A stretch of DNA of 64,000 bases from Pectinophora gossypiella (GCF_024362695.1 NC_065410.1:182001-246000); one strand, 5' to 3'. Shown: positions 1 through 11,153, counted from the first letter of the stretch. Translations and numbers: made by a program. Notes: generated from the sequence alone by a model not told the origin.

Positions 1-227
1 GGGTGCTCGATAAAGTGGAGCAACGCAACGAAAACACCATACAACAATATCACAACGATGTCGCCGCACTGCAGCCCCGCTGGCGCGGCTCACGTCACCA
101 CACTCACTTCTCCACTTACACTATAAAGCATTTAACATACATGTGCACATTACACAGTCTCTTGAGGCCACTCGGACTGAGAACACACAAATATAAAATA
201 TGTCCGGATATAAATTGTTCACAGAGA

Positions 228-545
228 GTTAGTGACATCGTAACGAATACTAAGGAGGATGATTCAGATAAGATGCTATACTTTTATAATAGAAAATTCC
301 ACTTGATATTAACTCAGAATAATGTGCTGAATCATCCCTCCCAGTATTCGTTACGATGTCACTTACGAAAACGAAAACTGAGAGTAGTCATGGTGATTCA
401 GACCATGACTACTCTCAGTTGATATCAAGTGGACTTTCCTGCCGGATAATTTTTAGTTCTATTCTTTTGCAAAGGAAAATTCCACTTGACATCAGCACAG
501 AATCATGGTCTGAATCATCCCCCAAAGTTTTCGTTAGGATGTTAC
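228..545. repeat. nested inverted-repeat element (MITE-like)
   Basis: A motif reading AGTGACATCGTAACGAATAC begins near 230 and recurs in reverse complement near 340-362. A more diverged copy ends near 545 with a GTTACTAACACCCTGTA edge. Inside lies a near-perfect hairpin: 376-394 pairs with 402-420 (19 of 19 bases) around a 7-base loop. The same family appears in the opposite orientation at 12820-12905. The pattern of repeated edges and palindromes is typical of non-autonomous DNA transposons inserted into each other. Family not named. Confidence 0.7.
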
Positions 546-805
546 TAACACCCTGTATAAGTAAACAAACATTATAATCATCTGGTACCTACTACTAAAT
601 GTGATTTTAGAGATACGGTTTAGTTAGGAATTTACAAACTTAGTATAACAGGAACACCGTCATCTCGATTTTAACATACACGTAAAGAAGGCACATTTAC
701 AACTTATAGCATCCCGCGATATGTCACAGAGATCCTGCAACAAATTATTCTAAAGTACACACACACACACAAGCCACCCTGGGACCAGTCTTGTATTACT
801 AGGAT

Positions 806-870
806 AATGAGGGAATTTCCAGGCCTCGTTCCACGTTCGACGTGATAATTACCTATTTTCTATGCACAAG
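806..870 (-). repeat. truncated copy of the AATGAGGGAC MITE
   Basis: It starts with the terminal motif AATGAGGGAATTTCCAGGC and is followed by GTGATAATTACCTATTTTCT. That segment is the reverse complement of the right-end interior of the full copy at 9711-10245, with an internal deletion. Confidence 0.6.
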
Positions 871-1697
871 AATACTTGAAATTTCGATCAATCGAAATCT
901 AATTCTAATCTAGTTTAGAATTATCTTTCTTACCTATATTGCTCCTCTTAATTTTGAACTGAATAATAATAGTTGGTAGATGTGTTGTGCTTGTGTGTAA
1001 TAACAAGGGTCATAATTTTATACTCAAGATCAAAGAGACAAATGTCTGGAATCCATGCAATGAACCAGTTGAACCAATGAACCAAACAAAGGCAGCGTTG
1101 GACAGCGCCATCTATATTTTAAGGGATGTGGCCCGGACAGTCCCTCATACCTTCAATTCTGTCAGCGGCAGTCATCAGTCCAACTCAGAATCATAATCTG
1201 AATCATCCCTCTCAGTTTTCGGTACGGTGTCACCTACACCTGTATTTATTTTCGCAAAATTATCTGTGTAAAGCGGCGACGAGGTCCGTCTTTCTCTGTA
1301 GCGTAAAATAGTTAGCAAAGGTGTTCAGATCGGAGCATTGCCATAGAATAAGGGATAATACTAGAAGAGAACCAATATGTAGAACAACAACTCTACACTC
1401 TCCACCAATGTCTGAGCCATGTTTACAAATGTCAAGGTGTAGCGTCTGTGTAAAACAAGGTTGTTTGTATGAAGTGTCCGGGGTGTGGCATCAGTCCACA
1501 ATCGTTGTTCACTGTATTACGTAGCTTTTTCTGTCATAACAATGAATTCTCTCCATAAACTTTAGAACTTATATAAGTAATATACAGATTGGACAAACAT
1601 TGAAATCTAAAATGAAAAACTAGACAGGGGTTTGTTGCCTAACAGATGTACATTACCTAATAAATCATTATATTTTCGCTCTTTGCTTTTAATTTAA

Positions 1698-2346
1698 AGA
1701 GGCGGCGCGACGCCGAGCCCAGCAGGCAGTTCTCCACGTACAGGTCCTTGACCAGCAGGTCGGCGCCGACGTCGCGTGTCAGAGGCGGCGCGGCGCCGGG
1801 CCCAGCAGGCAGTTCTCCACGTACAGGTCCTTGACCAGCAGGTCGGCGCCGACGTCGCGTGTCAGAGGCGGCGCGGCGCCGGGCCCAGCAGGCAGTTCTC
1901 CACGTACAGGTCCTTGACCAGCAGGTCGGCGCCGACGCCGCGTGTCAGAGGCGGCGCGGCGCCGGGCCCAGCAGGCAGTTCTCCACGTACAGGTCCTTGA
2001 CCAGCAGGTCGGCGCCGACGCCGCGTGTCAGAGGCGGCGCGGCGCCGGGCCCAGCAGGCAGTTCTCCACGTACAGGTCCTTGACCAGCAGGTCGGCGCCG
2101 ACGCCGCGTGTCAGAGGCGGCGCGGCGCCGGGCCCAGCAGGCAGTTCTCCACGTACAGGTCCTTGACCAGCAGGTCGGCGCCGACGCCGCGTGTCAGAGG
2201 CGGCGCGGCGCCGGGCCCAGCAGGCAGTTCTCCACGTACAGGTCCTTGACCAGCAGGTCGGCGCCGACGCCGCGTGTCAGAGGCGGCGCGGCGCCGGGCC
2301 CAGCAGGCAGTTCTCCACGTACAGGTCCTTGACCAGCAGGTCGGCG
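1698..2346 (-). repeat. 83-bp tandem repeat (about 7.8 copies) at the 3' end of the ninein-like gene
   Basis: Units repeat with a period of exactly 83 bp: the same GTG-TCA-GAG triplet run recurs at 1776, 1859, 1942, 2025, 2108, 2191 and 2274. Read on the minus strand, each unit contains the last codons of the ninein-like gene (DLLVKDLYVENCLLGPAPRRL with its stop) plus a short spacer. The unit is not a multiple of three, so only the right-most copy next to the coding exon is translated; the rest are predicted 3' UTR. The left-most copies carry substitutions (GACGTCGCG for GACGCCGCG; GCGACGCCGAG for GCGGCGCCGGG), while the copies nearest the CDS look identical. Confidence 0.93.
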
Positions 2347-4832
2347 GCGGCCAGCCGCGCCGCCAGCCGCGCCACGGCGCCCTCGGCCCGCGCCAGGCGC
2401 GCGCGCACCTCGGGGCCCGCCCCGTCGCCGCCCGCGCCGCGGCCCTGCAACCACACGCCGGTCAGTGGCGGGCTCGCCGGTCGCCTCCCACCCTCGGAAG
2501 ACAGAAGTACTCACCGCAACGCGTCGAAGCGTGTCGAGGCCGGCGGCGAGGCGCGCGAGGTCGCGCTCGCGGCGCTGGGCGTCGTCCCGGCGCCGCTGCA
2601 GCTCCTGGTGGCGGCACTGCAGCTCGGCTTCGCGGCGCTGCAGCTCGGCGTCGCGGCGCTGCAGTTCGGCGTCACGGCGCTGAAGATCGGCGTCGCGGCG
2701 CTGCAGGTCGGCGTGGCGGCGGCGCGCGCGCGCCAGCTCAGCCTCCAGCTCGGCGGCCTGGCGCTCCAGCGCCGGCGCCTCCGGGATGGGCGGCAGGCGC
2801 GCGCCCGCGTATTGGCGTTCGTACTCCGCTACCTTGGCCACCAGCTCGGCCAGCCGCTCGTCGCCCGCGCGCTGTTCCTCCGCCAGAAGCTCGCGCTCGT
2901 CCTCCAGCTTGCCGCTCCAATACTCTTCGCAGCGCTCGTACTCGACGCGCATCTGCTCGAGACTCGTTTCCAGCTCCCTGCCGAATATTTTAGTTAATTT
3001 ACGTCACGTCACGATCGACCTCTCGAAGACCAAGGTGCAAGACTGTCAACTCACTTGACCAGATCCTCTAGTCTAATCTTTTCGTCGCGGTGCCTGGCGT
3101 CGGCCTCCTCTAGGCGGGCGCGCAGCGCGGCGAGCTCTTCACGCGCATCGGGCTCCCCCGCGCTCGCCGGCCTTTCGGTCGTCGCCGGGAGCGGCACCAG
3201 GTCGAGACTGACCGGGGGCGACTCGCCACCTTCGGCCACCTGTAACGTGAGATTGCAGCTCGTCAGTCGTCCGACGAAACGGAAACATAACACGAAAACC
3301 GAGGGCCTCACCGACGGAGCGACGACGGTGACGACGACGGGCGCGGCGCCGGCCTCCTCGTGCCACGTGTGCGGCGCGGCCGCGGGCGGGCGCGGGCGCG
3401 CGCGCGCCTCCAGCTGCGCGGCCAGCTCGTCGCAGCGGTCCCGCAGCCGCGCGTTGTCGCGCCGCAGCTCGTCGGCGGCCGCCGCCAGCGCCGCGCCCGC
3501 CTGCGCCGCCGCGCCCTGCGCGCCGCCCGCACGCGCCTCCGCGGCCTGCGCGGCGGCCGCCAGGCGCGCGCCCTCGCGCTCGGCCGCGGCCGCGCGGGCC
3601 TCGGCGGCCGCGGCGCGCGCCTCCCCGGCCCGCAGGCGCTCGCGCAGCACGTCCGCCTCGGCGCGCAGCCGCTGCTCGGCGTCGGCACGGCGCGCCAGCT
3701 CCGCCTCCAGCTCGGCGCGCTCGGCGGCGGCGCGCTCCCGCTCGGCGAGCCGCTCGCGCTCGACGAAGCGCGCCGCCTCCGCGTGACGCACCTCCGTCCG
3801 CCGCAGGGTCGCCGTCAGCTCAGCCTCGAGCCGCGCGTGGTTCTCGTCGACCTCCTGGGCGAGGATCCGCGCGCGCCGGTTCGCCTCGTCGACGTCGAGC
3901 CGCATTCGGTCGCGCTCGGCGGCGGCGACGTCGCCGGCGCGGCGAACGCGCTCGAGGCGGAGGCGCGCGAGCGCGAGGGCGGCAGTCGTCAACGAGGTCC
4001 GGGCGTCCGGCGGTTCGGCGAGAGCGCGCAACTCGTCGTCGAGGGCGCGGTTGAGCTCGGCGGCGACCAGAGCTGCGGCGTCGAAGCCGAGCTCGGCGAG
4101 TAGGCGGCGCGGGTCAGGCACTCCGACGCGCTCCCACTCCTCGACCACGAGTGCGGCGGGAAGCGCGGCCTCCACGTCACCCGTCGCGGCGGCGCCCGCG
4201 TCTTCGGCGATGCCGTCGCCGATCGACGACGTGAGAGACGCATTGAGCCTGTCGAAAAACTCGCCGACGGTCGTCTCGGCCGTCGAAGAACTCTCGAAGA
4301 TCCGCTCGACGAGGCGACGGTCGATACCGTCCATGTGAAGCCGCCTGCACAGTCGCAGCGCGCCGTCGCAGTCGACGCGGCTCTCGTGATCGAGGTCGAG
4401 TGCAGCGGGCACGGGCGCGACGGGCGGCGGCTCGGCCGGCGGCGGTGCAGGGGCGGGCGCGGCTGCGACTCGGGTTGGGCGCGAGCGGCGACCGTACTTC
4501 TTGGAGCCGAACACGAACTTAGGCGCGACCTCGCGGCCGGACGAGTCGTCGTCACTGGGCGGCGGCGGTGTTTCGGGCCGCAGGGGCGGCGACGGCGGTG
4601 GCGGGTCACCCAGCACAGCCAGGAGGCCGCTGCGGAACTGCGCGAATGTGACGCGCTGGTCGCGTCGCTCGAACAGCGTGTCCACGAGCGCGGCGCCGCG
4701 CTGCTCCAACTGTAACGCGTCACACAACTGTAATACGGCGGCCTTGTTTAGCGCCTCCTCGTTGTCGACGTCGAATGTCTTGAAAACTGAATAGAGGCGC
4801 TCTTCGTATTGGTTCAGCGACGTGCTATCCAT
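2277..4832 (-). CDS. Bsg25D: ninein/Bsg25D-like centrosomal coiled-coil protein, 4 coding exons
   Basis: Model: exons 3312-4832, 3055-3239, 2515-2977 and 2277-2444 (minus strand), 2337 nt, 778 aa. The introns are tiny (72, 77 and 70 bp) with GTGAGG/GTGAGT donors and CAG acceptors. The N-terminus (MDSTSLNQYEERLYSVFKTF) is a ninein-type EF-hand-like region. A second one contains LDLDHESRVDCDG. KFVFGSKKYGRRSRP between them resembles the conserved ninein linker. A long Ala/Arg/Glu-rich coiled coil follows, then YERCEEYWSGKLEDER, a ninein-like segment, then seven-residue repeats (DAELQRR) in exon 3. The size fits insect Bsg25D (about 740 aa), not vertebrate ninein (about 2,000 aa). Ninein proteins anchor microtubules at centrosomes and bind dynein; that role is inferred from family membership. 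Oddities: intron 1 is 24 codons long and stop-free, and the stop codon lies inside the minisatellite. The start is the first ATG of the EF-hand ORF. Confidence 0.85.
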
Positions 4833-6388
4833 CGCTAGCGGCCAGCCCTTCTCCCAACATAATAACTGAATTGATTACGACGTATATTGTTCATTGATTT
4901 TTCTCTTTTATAATAAAATTACTTTCCAAGGACTCTTCTATTATATTTCTTTAAAAATCTCCATCATCACGGTCATATTGTATGTTGTCAAATAAATGTC
5001 AACTCAACTCCACTATTTGTTTTTCTTTTACCCGAAGGGCAAGGCAAAGGGAACTATGCCTATACAGCCAAGTCGTATGTATTTAATTCTTGATGATGAT
5101 TATTGAAATGATGAAACCTAAGCCCCCACCCTCTGAGCCTACTCTGAACCCCAAACGAATGAACTCAAAAATCTGTTTAAGACACTTAACTTACATACAG
5201 TATTATTCCTCGTTATCTGGAGGCACAGCAGCGACAGTGCCCCGCGAAAACAAGCAAAGCGAAGCGCAAAGGCAGGCACTACCTACCTTTTCTCAAAATA
5301 TTTCGCCGATTTTTTTAACCCTCATAACTCAGGTTTAGATTACAGTAGATAAACTAAACTCTCAGGATATGTTGCCAGCAGTCGACTTCATTATCCTACA
5401 CAATGTCAAAAAGTCATCAGATCTCATGTAGCGCCAAGTTTCTAACTCTACACATCCTAATTGTACAAACTATAAGTTCACAAACTCTATACGTTAGGCA
5501 AAATATGTGGCTTGGCCGTTTGGTAGCGAAATTTTTACATGAAAATGTTTTTGTTGGGATATTATTGTCCTCGATTGTACCATTATTGTACGAAATCAAA
5601 TAGCGCGTTCCGATGTACGATATTTTTTTTGTTTGATTATAAGCGCAGGTAACGCACAATATTTTTTTATAATGCTACATTACCGTACATTACCATAGGC
5701 TAAAATTTTACAGCAGAGTTGTTTTTGTTGGCAGAGTCCTTTCTAAAAGTTGTTTAACAGGTAACTTCAAACGGACCGAATGTATGTTTTGCAAGGACCA
5801 CCGACCAAGAATAACTTTTGTTTTGGTTCAATTTTCAAGCTTTCAAGGTTAGCCCAACTGACGTCATCCAACGCTGCGTTGCCATTTCGTAAAAATAAAT
5901 TACCCACGTCCTATGTTTTTAATTTGCTTTGCAAGGAAATTTTGTACTTTTAATAAAAGATTTACGTACAGTTTTAATGATTTTTGTATACGTGACAAAT
6001 ATTAGTAATTAAATACATTAGTCAGTAATTCACTTAATTTTCAATAATAAAATTCGCGTCCTTGGAATGTTAGAGATACAAATTGAATGGTAACACTTAT
6101 GTCAGCTAGCAATGGCGGCTTGTCATAGATATGAGCCTTGGTCTGTGATGGTTTGGTTCAAAGACCTGTTTGGTTCAAGGTTCAAGTTTGGTTGATTTCG
6201 ATTTTCGTTCCATTCGTAGTATCTCTTACTAGTCTGTGGTTCCATTCTCCATTCGTTCATGGTTCATGAGTGAGAGTGGGTGTTTGTTGTGTTTACTATT
6301 TGCCATCTAGGTATTTGCTGTCAGAAATTAGAGCAAGACCTTCACCGGAGGATAGTTTCTCTTATGCATCATCAGTAGGTTATGCGAT
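4833..6388. other. intergenic region between two divergent genes
   Basis: This is the divergent spacer between the ninein-like gene (-) and the chitinase-like gene (+). It is AT-rich, and no coding exon is seen. It contains a diverged copy of a foldback element (about 5395-5565). The promoters of both genes should lie here, but I could not pick a convincing core promoter. Confidence 0.55.
5395..5565. repeat. diverged copy of foldback element
   Basis: Shares GCCAAGTTTCTAACTCTACA, then AAGTTCACAAACTCTATACG and a TTTTTACATGAAAATGTTTT edge with the longer inverted-repeat element at 53660-54106, with substitutions. It appears to be one arm only. Confidence 0.65.
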
Positions 6389-7699
6389 ATGACTGAGAAA
6401 TATAACGAATTAAAAAACTCGAACAGTCAACAAGGAAAAACACACATTTACTCCAAGCGTAAGTCATGGTTATTTTGGTTGTCCGTGATGGCGATTATGG
6501 CGTTGGCATCGACGGCAGCAGGAATATTGATTGCCGAGTTGATACCCGGAGCTCGTACGTCGCCGAGGCCAGGACGCAGTGCCGTGCTCGTGTGCTACTA
6601 TACAACGCCGGACCCTCGCGCGACGCGTGCTCTTCTGCCCGCTGACATTCACCCGCATCTCTGCACTCACATCAACGTCGCCTTCGCACAAGTTCTAAAT
6701 AAGCAAGTCAAACTAAATAATGATCAGTTGCGAACCTTGGAAGAAGTTGTTAAACTGAAATCTTCCAATCCAGATTTAAAAATCTTACTATCCATTGGAG
6801 GAGCTGGAGAAAATGATGGATTCTCAGATATGATAGTGAACCATGCATCTAGGAAAACATTTATAAGATCAATCAAGGCTATATTAAGAAACTATACACT
6901 GGATGGTATAGACTTGGATTGGGAGTTTCCAGCAGTGCATGGTGAAGTGCAGATTATAAACAAACGTCAACGACAGCATTTTTCCCAGCTTTTGCATGAA
7001 ATTCGAGCTGAATATATTAGAGAAAAAAGGCCGTATTTACTGACTGTGGCAGTTGCTGCCCCTAAAACTATTGTAGATTTTGCATATGATGTAGATCAGT
7101 TAAATCAATATGTCGACTTTGTAAATATTATGACATATGATTTCCACTACTTCACGAAATTCACTCCTTTCACTGGACTTAACTCTCCTCTTTATGCAAG
7201 AGTGTCAGAGCAGCTCTATATGGCTACTCTCAATATTAACTACACTGTCAACATGTATGTGAATAAAGGTCTCAATAGAGATAAAATTGTAGTGGGTATA
7301 CCAACATACGGTCACACTTTCACCTTGGTTAATCCTGACAATGGTGCAATTGGAAGCCCTGCATCAGGTTATGGTGCTCTAGGATCTCTGGGTTTTGTAG
7401 ACTACCCGGATGTCTGCACATTTATACAAAATTTCAAATCTGAAGTAGTGCTCAAGCAAGATAAAGATGCAAAAGTGCCATACCTATACAAGGATAATGA
7501 GTGGGTTTCCTATGACACTCCTGAAAGTGTTTTGGAAAAAGCCAAGTTTATTAAAGAAAGCCAGTTACATGGGGCTATGATATATTCATTAAACGCTGAT
7601 GACTACCGAGGTGTATGTAAAGGGGAGGCAGGTAACAATGCCAAGTTTCCTCTGGCTCAGGCTGCAAAGAAAAACCTAATTGGCCCATATGTTTTATGA
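6389..7699 (+). CDS. membrane-anchored GH18 chitinase-like protein, intronless (Cht11-like)
   Basis: 436 aa in one exon. Residues 1-27 are polar and basic, followed by a hydrophobic anchor at about 28-51 (WLFWLSVMAIMALASTAAG), giving a predicted type II topology with the catalytic domain extracytoplasmic. GH18 motifs in order: KILLSIGG (131-138), DGIDLDWEFP (172-181, catalytic Glu179), MTYDFH (248-253) and GAMIYSLNADD (395-405). The acidic catalytic triad D-x-D-x-E is intact, so hydrolase activity on chitin or another GlcNAc glycan is possible. The usual Trp of the fourth motif is Tyr399. One GH18 domain, an N-terminal anchor, no chitin-binding module and this length fit the insect Cht11 group best, but I could not align it. 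The start is the first ATG and precedes the basic segment expected before an N-in anchor. The body is AT-rich at third positions, unlike the GC3-rich genes around it; only 6540-6680 is GC-rich. Confidence 0.88.
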   Translation: MTEKYNELKNSNSQQGKTHIYSKRKSWLFWLSVMAIMALASTAAGILIAELIPGARTSPRPGRSAVLVCYYTTPDPRATRALLPADIHPHLCTHINVAFAQVLNKQVKLNNDQLRTLEEVVKLKSSNPDLKILLSIGGAGENDGFSDMIVNHASRKTFIRSIKAILRNYTLDGIDLDWEFPAVHGEVQIINKRQRQHFSQLLHEIRAEYIREKRPYLLTVAVAAPKTIVDFAYDVDQLNQYVDFVNIMTYDFHYFTKFTPFTGLNSPLYARVSEQLYMATLNINYTVNMYVNKGLNRDKIVVGIPTYGHTFTLVNPDNGAIGSPASGYGALGSLGFVDYPDVCTFIQNFKSEVVLKQDKDAKVPYLYKDNEWVSYDTPESVLEKAKFIKESQLHGAMIYSLNADDYRGVCKGEAGNNAKFPLAQAAKKNLIGPYVL

Positions 7700-8745
7700 T
7701 ATAAAGGTAGAGAGAAATTAATATCATTCCAATATCAATGAAAATAATTTGTTAATATGCATTTGAATGAAATAGTTATTATTATGTATGTAGTACATGT
7801 ACCTGTTTCTTTTTTGCCACGTATGTGATCTTGTACATGGTGCAAGATCTCATGGTTCAGGGCTGAGGAGCGCGAGGCGGGCGGCGGGCGCGACATGCGG
7901 CGGCAGTGAGCGACATATGTGGTGGCAGTGATCAGGCGCGGTGACGGCCCACGCGCGCTCGAGGCGGCACGCGGCGGACTGCAGCCTGCCACGCGCCGTC
8001 GCCGCGTGCTCATCCACTCAGAACCTCACGCGCGCATTCATTACCTTCTTATTAACTTTTACAGTTGGAAAAAAATGTAACAGTTTCATATACGGCTAAT
8101 ATTTCCGCTTGACGGCCTGCCATAGTGGCCCTCACTGGATAGTTTATTAAATTAATGCCATGTTATTTATTAAAAGAATATATTCTTAACAGTTCCTATG
8201 CATAATGATGTTCATAAAGGATATAGGTATTTTAAAATTAACTATGAATAATATGCTATGCACTATTTATTAAAAAAGTGTATGTAGTGATTGTGATGAT
8301 GGCTGTGATTAATTAGCATTATATTTTGAACACTGCAACTGTGACACTGAATATTATTATTCCTTATTCTATGACTGAAGGCAGAAACTAGTCGACATTG
8401 GGCGCCATATTAGAAGTTACGGAATGCACAGTGGGCGCTGCTGTGGCCTTCATTTTAGTATAAGTAATCGAAATCACTAAGTATGTGGGCAGTGTGACAT
8501 CGAAATCCATAATATATTATGTTCTAAAAACACGTATATTAATTACGCTATAAAGAAGATATTTTATTAACATTCAATTATAATGTCATGAATGATCTAT
8601 AAGTTTCGTTGACGATGCGATCTCGCTAAGTATTGCAATTAGTTTTCAACACAGTTAAAGAAGTGCTGCTGGATTGTTTGTATGCAATAAATATTATACA
8701 CCTAACTAAAGTCTATGTTTTTGATTTGGAATTCGATTTTATAGG
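7700..8745 (+). other. probable 3' UTR and downstream flank of the chitinase-like gene
   Basis: AT-rich with no ORF of interest. AATAAA at 8686-8691 is the first clear polyadenylation hexamer I see downstream, which would give a 3' UTR of about 1 kb. A GC-rich patch (about 7860-8020) includes an imperfect 20-22 bp direct duplication (GCGACATGCGGCGGCAGTGA, then GCGACATATGTGGTGGCAGTGA, 7890-7932). It may be an insertion or an unrelated CpG-rich segment. Confidence 0.4.
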
Positions 8746-9710
8746 GATGTTTTAATTATTCGTGACAAGGTAACAGTGAATGTGGATTCATTTAAGTGTA
8801 TTGTTTGGGTCAGGTTGTTTTGTTATTAAAAGATTGTTTAAAAATAGTCCAGGAAGCTCTTTAATATGGCACTACCTTAACAGTACCTATTCTACATTAA
8901 CACTACATCTTCGAAGGCAATGCATGTGTTTGTTTGCCCGCACCGTGTCAGCGTGATGAGCACATTCTGAATTTTGAGTTCTACTTTTAAATATTATGCC
9001 ATAAAAAAAGCTCGCTTCTTACTTGTAAGCCCTATTCCAGACAATTCAGAATATACCCTTCCTACAATAGTATTTTGCGGGATACACGTGTGCCTGCACG
9101 GGTATGTTTATTAAACTCCTAGTAAGCTAACAGAATCTCTTTATTAGAACTATTTCCACGCATCACCTACAACGAAACAAATGAATACAAGCACCTGTAT
9201 TTCATTTCAAAATCTGACAAGACTGAATTTCATCTCTTTGAATCCTTGAATGTGAAGTGCTTAGGTCCAATTAGATACATTTATTCCGTTACTTAAATAT
9301 ACAAAATAAACACAATAGCAATCCAAAGCCGCATCAGGAGTACAGAACACAACTGCAGTTAGTTCGGTCCCACCATTATGTCTATCTAACTAAGCACATA
9401 CCTTCAAAACTGTACCTATTATTACAGTTATACTTAAACAGTATTACCTCACCTCTGCCTGCCCCTTCAGGGATACAGGCGTTATGGTATGTTATGTGTT
9501 AAACAGTATTACAAAATTTAACCTTAACAGATAATAATTATTCAATTAAAAATAATAATATATACTTATTTAGTGGTAATTTGATAGCATCCTGAGTCCT
9601 GACCGAAGTTTTCAAGGTATGTGTGTAGTCTCTTGTACACATTCAAAATCAATGAATTTTCTTATACTGTTTCTGAATAATCGACTGTACATAATAATAT
9701 GCTGTACATC

Positions 9711-10245
9711 AATGAGGGACTTTCCAGGCTTCATTCCTCAAAAACAATATAGATGGCGCTGTACAGATTTTCCTTCATTTAACCTTCTAATTTCATGGAT
9801 AGCATGCATGTGCATCTTTTAGGTATCTTTGTTTTTGGATATAAATGATGACCCTTTTTATTACACTCAGGGACAATTACATTTTCCACCCATTATTATT
9901 CTGATCAAAATAAAGAGAAGCAATATAAGTTGCAACATAATTCTATACATAATAATGTGATCCTTCTGACATTACATTGTATTTTTGAATAATTATGTAC
10001 AATCATGAGCAATATCAAGTACGCACTTTAGAACCTAGTCGCACTATCATATTCGACATTTAATGACTTAATGAGACTTACGGTTTAATTTGTCAAAAAA
10101 GTTAATGTCACATGGTTGCAAAGTGTATACACATTAGTAGTCATGACTGTACCCGAGTAATGAGAAAATAGGTAATTATCACGTTAAAGCGGCACAACAC
10201 CGTCTATATTGTGTTTGGTGAATGTAGCCTGGAAAGTCCCTCATT
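9711..10245. mobile_element. MITE with AATGAGGGACTTTCCAGGCT terminal inverted repeats, full copy
   Basis: The left end AATGAGGGACTTTCCAGGCT and the right end AGCCTGGAAAGTCCCTCATT (to 10245) are perfect 20-bp inverted complements. The 535-bp interior has no ORF and includes a segment (about 10085-10125, TTTGTCAAAAAAGTTAATGT) that recurs at about 27985-28010, so part of it may be a second nested repeat. A shorter copy lies at 39460-39876 and an end fragment at 806-870. No convincing target-site duplication is seen. Confidence 0.85.
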
Positions 10246-11153
10246 AATAAACAATTATTTTCTTATTATAAATCTTAGCAAAAGCAATTAAAGTTGTAAT
10301 AATTAATATGGAAATAATAAAAGCAACAGTAGTTCCTATAACAATGTAAAAAAACAGTTAAAAATTGTTGTCCTTGATTTGAGAATCAATATTTTATAAA
10401 ATGAAATATCATTTTAAATGCTTTTTACAGTCCTTTTCATTTCTAACTTATCCAATAAAATTGTAATGCTTAACAGTTCACATTAAACCGAAGATTTGAA
10501 AAGCATTTGCCCTGGAATTCAATTCCAAACTACATTGAGGAGCTGGGTGTCTAGCGCACTGGAAATCAGCATGTTTATTTATGACCTGTAAAGATTTCTA
10601 TGCTATCTGTCACATACCACTAACAATGTAGAGTTCACACAAAATGTAAATTCATTCATATCACAAACTATATAATCTATAATTCTCTATAATGCATATA
10701 CATTTAATAATAATAATGTATAATAGTTGAGTATCTAAATATTAGGATATGGCAACTTAATAACAACTTATTGTCTAGTGGAATACTCTATAACTAAAGC
10801 AGTGAACGGGAGCAGACCGGCCCCTTCACCACCGGTGTCTATGTAGCCAACTGACATCTACTTAAACTAATGCAGATGAATGTATATAGCTGTTTCTAAA
10901 ATTCATCTATTAATTATTCTGGTAAAATTAACTTAAATTGTAATTTCATAAATCATTTACTGAGCATGCATCATTTCATTATAATTGTATGGCTTTTAAA
11001 GTTTACATCCTCTTGGAATTTAAAACTGCTTAACCAATCCCTTTCAAGCATCACTCTGCAGAACAATACTAAGTTACCCTGTCTGTCAGTTGGTTACATA
11101 TTATCACTTCAGGGTGGTTTTAAAATAACTAAGTAACGGCAAATTATATAGAT

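Larger units (their letters stand above)
1..1697. other. repeat-rich intergenic DNA, no gene seen
   Basis: No ORF here has family similarity or splice structure that I can recognise. The stretch is a patchwork of inverted repeats (228-545), a diverged copy of the same repeat near 1167-1235, a truncated MITE end (about 806-870) and a short (AC)n run near 760. The distal 3' end of the minus-strand ninein-like transcript may run into it: ATTAAA reads on the minus strand at 1688-1693. Confidence 0.6.

Noticed and set aside
1698..2346. CRISPR-like array
   Set aside because: Direct repeats of 83 bp with no spacers between them, in an animal genome; a minisatellite.
2191..2997. Plus-strand 268-aa open frame and similar frames of 74 aa repeated every 83 bp
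   Set aside because: These are antisense shadows of the GC-rich ninein-like exons and of the 83-bp array. The starts are GTG, and the minus-strand frames carry the family motifs and splice sites.
3360..4723. Long open frames on both strands within the ninein-like exon 1
   Set aside because: Very GC-rich DNA leaves all six frames open. Only the minus-strand frame starting at 4832 has EF-hand and ninein motifs.
7735..8013. Minus-strand 92-aa Arg-rich frame downstream of the chitinase-like gene
   Set aside because: Low-complexity translation of a GC-rich patch with an internal duplication; no gene structure.
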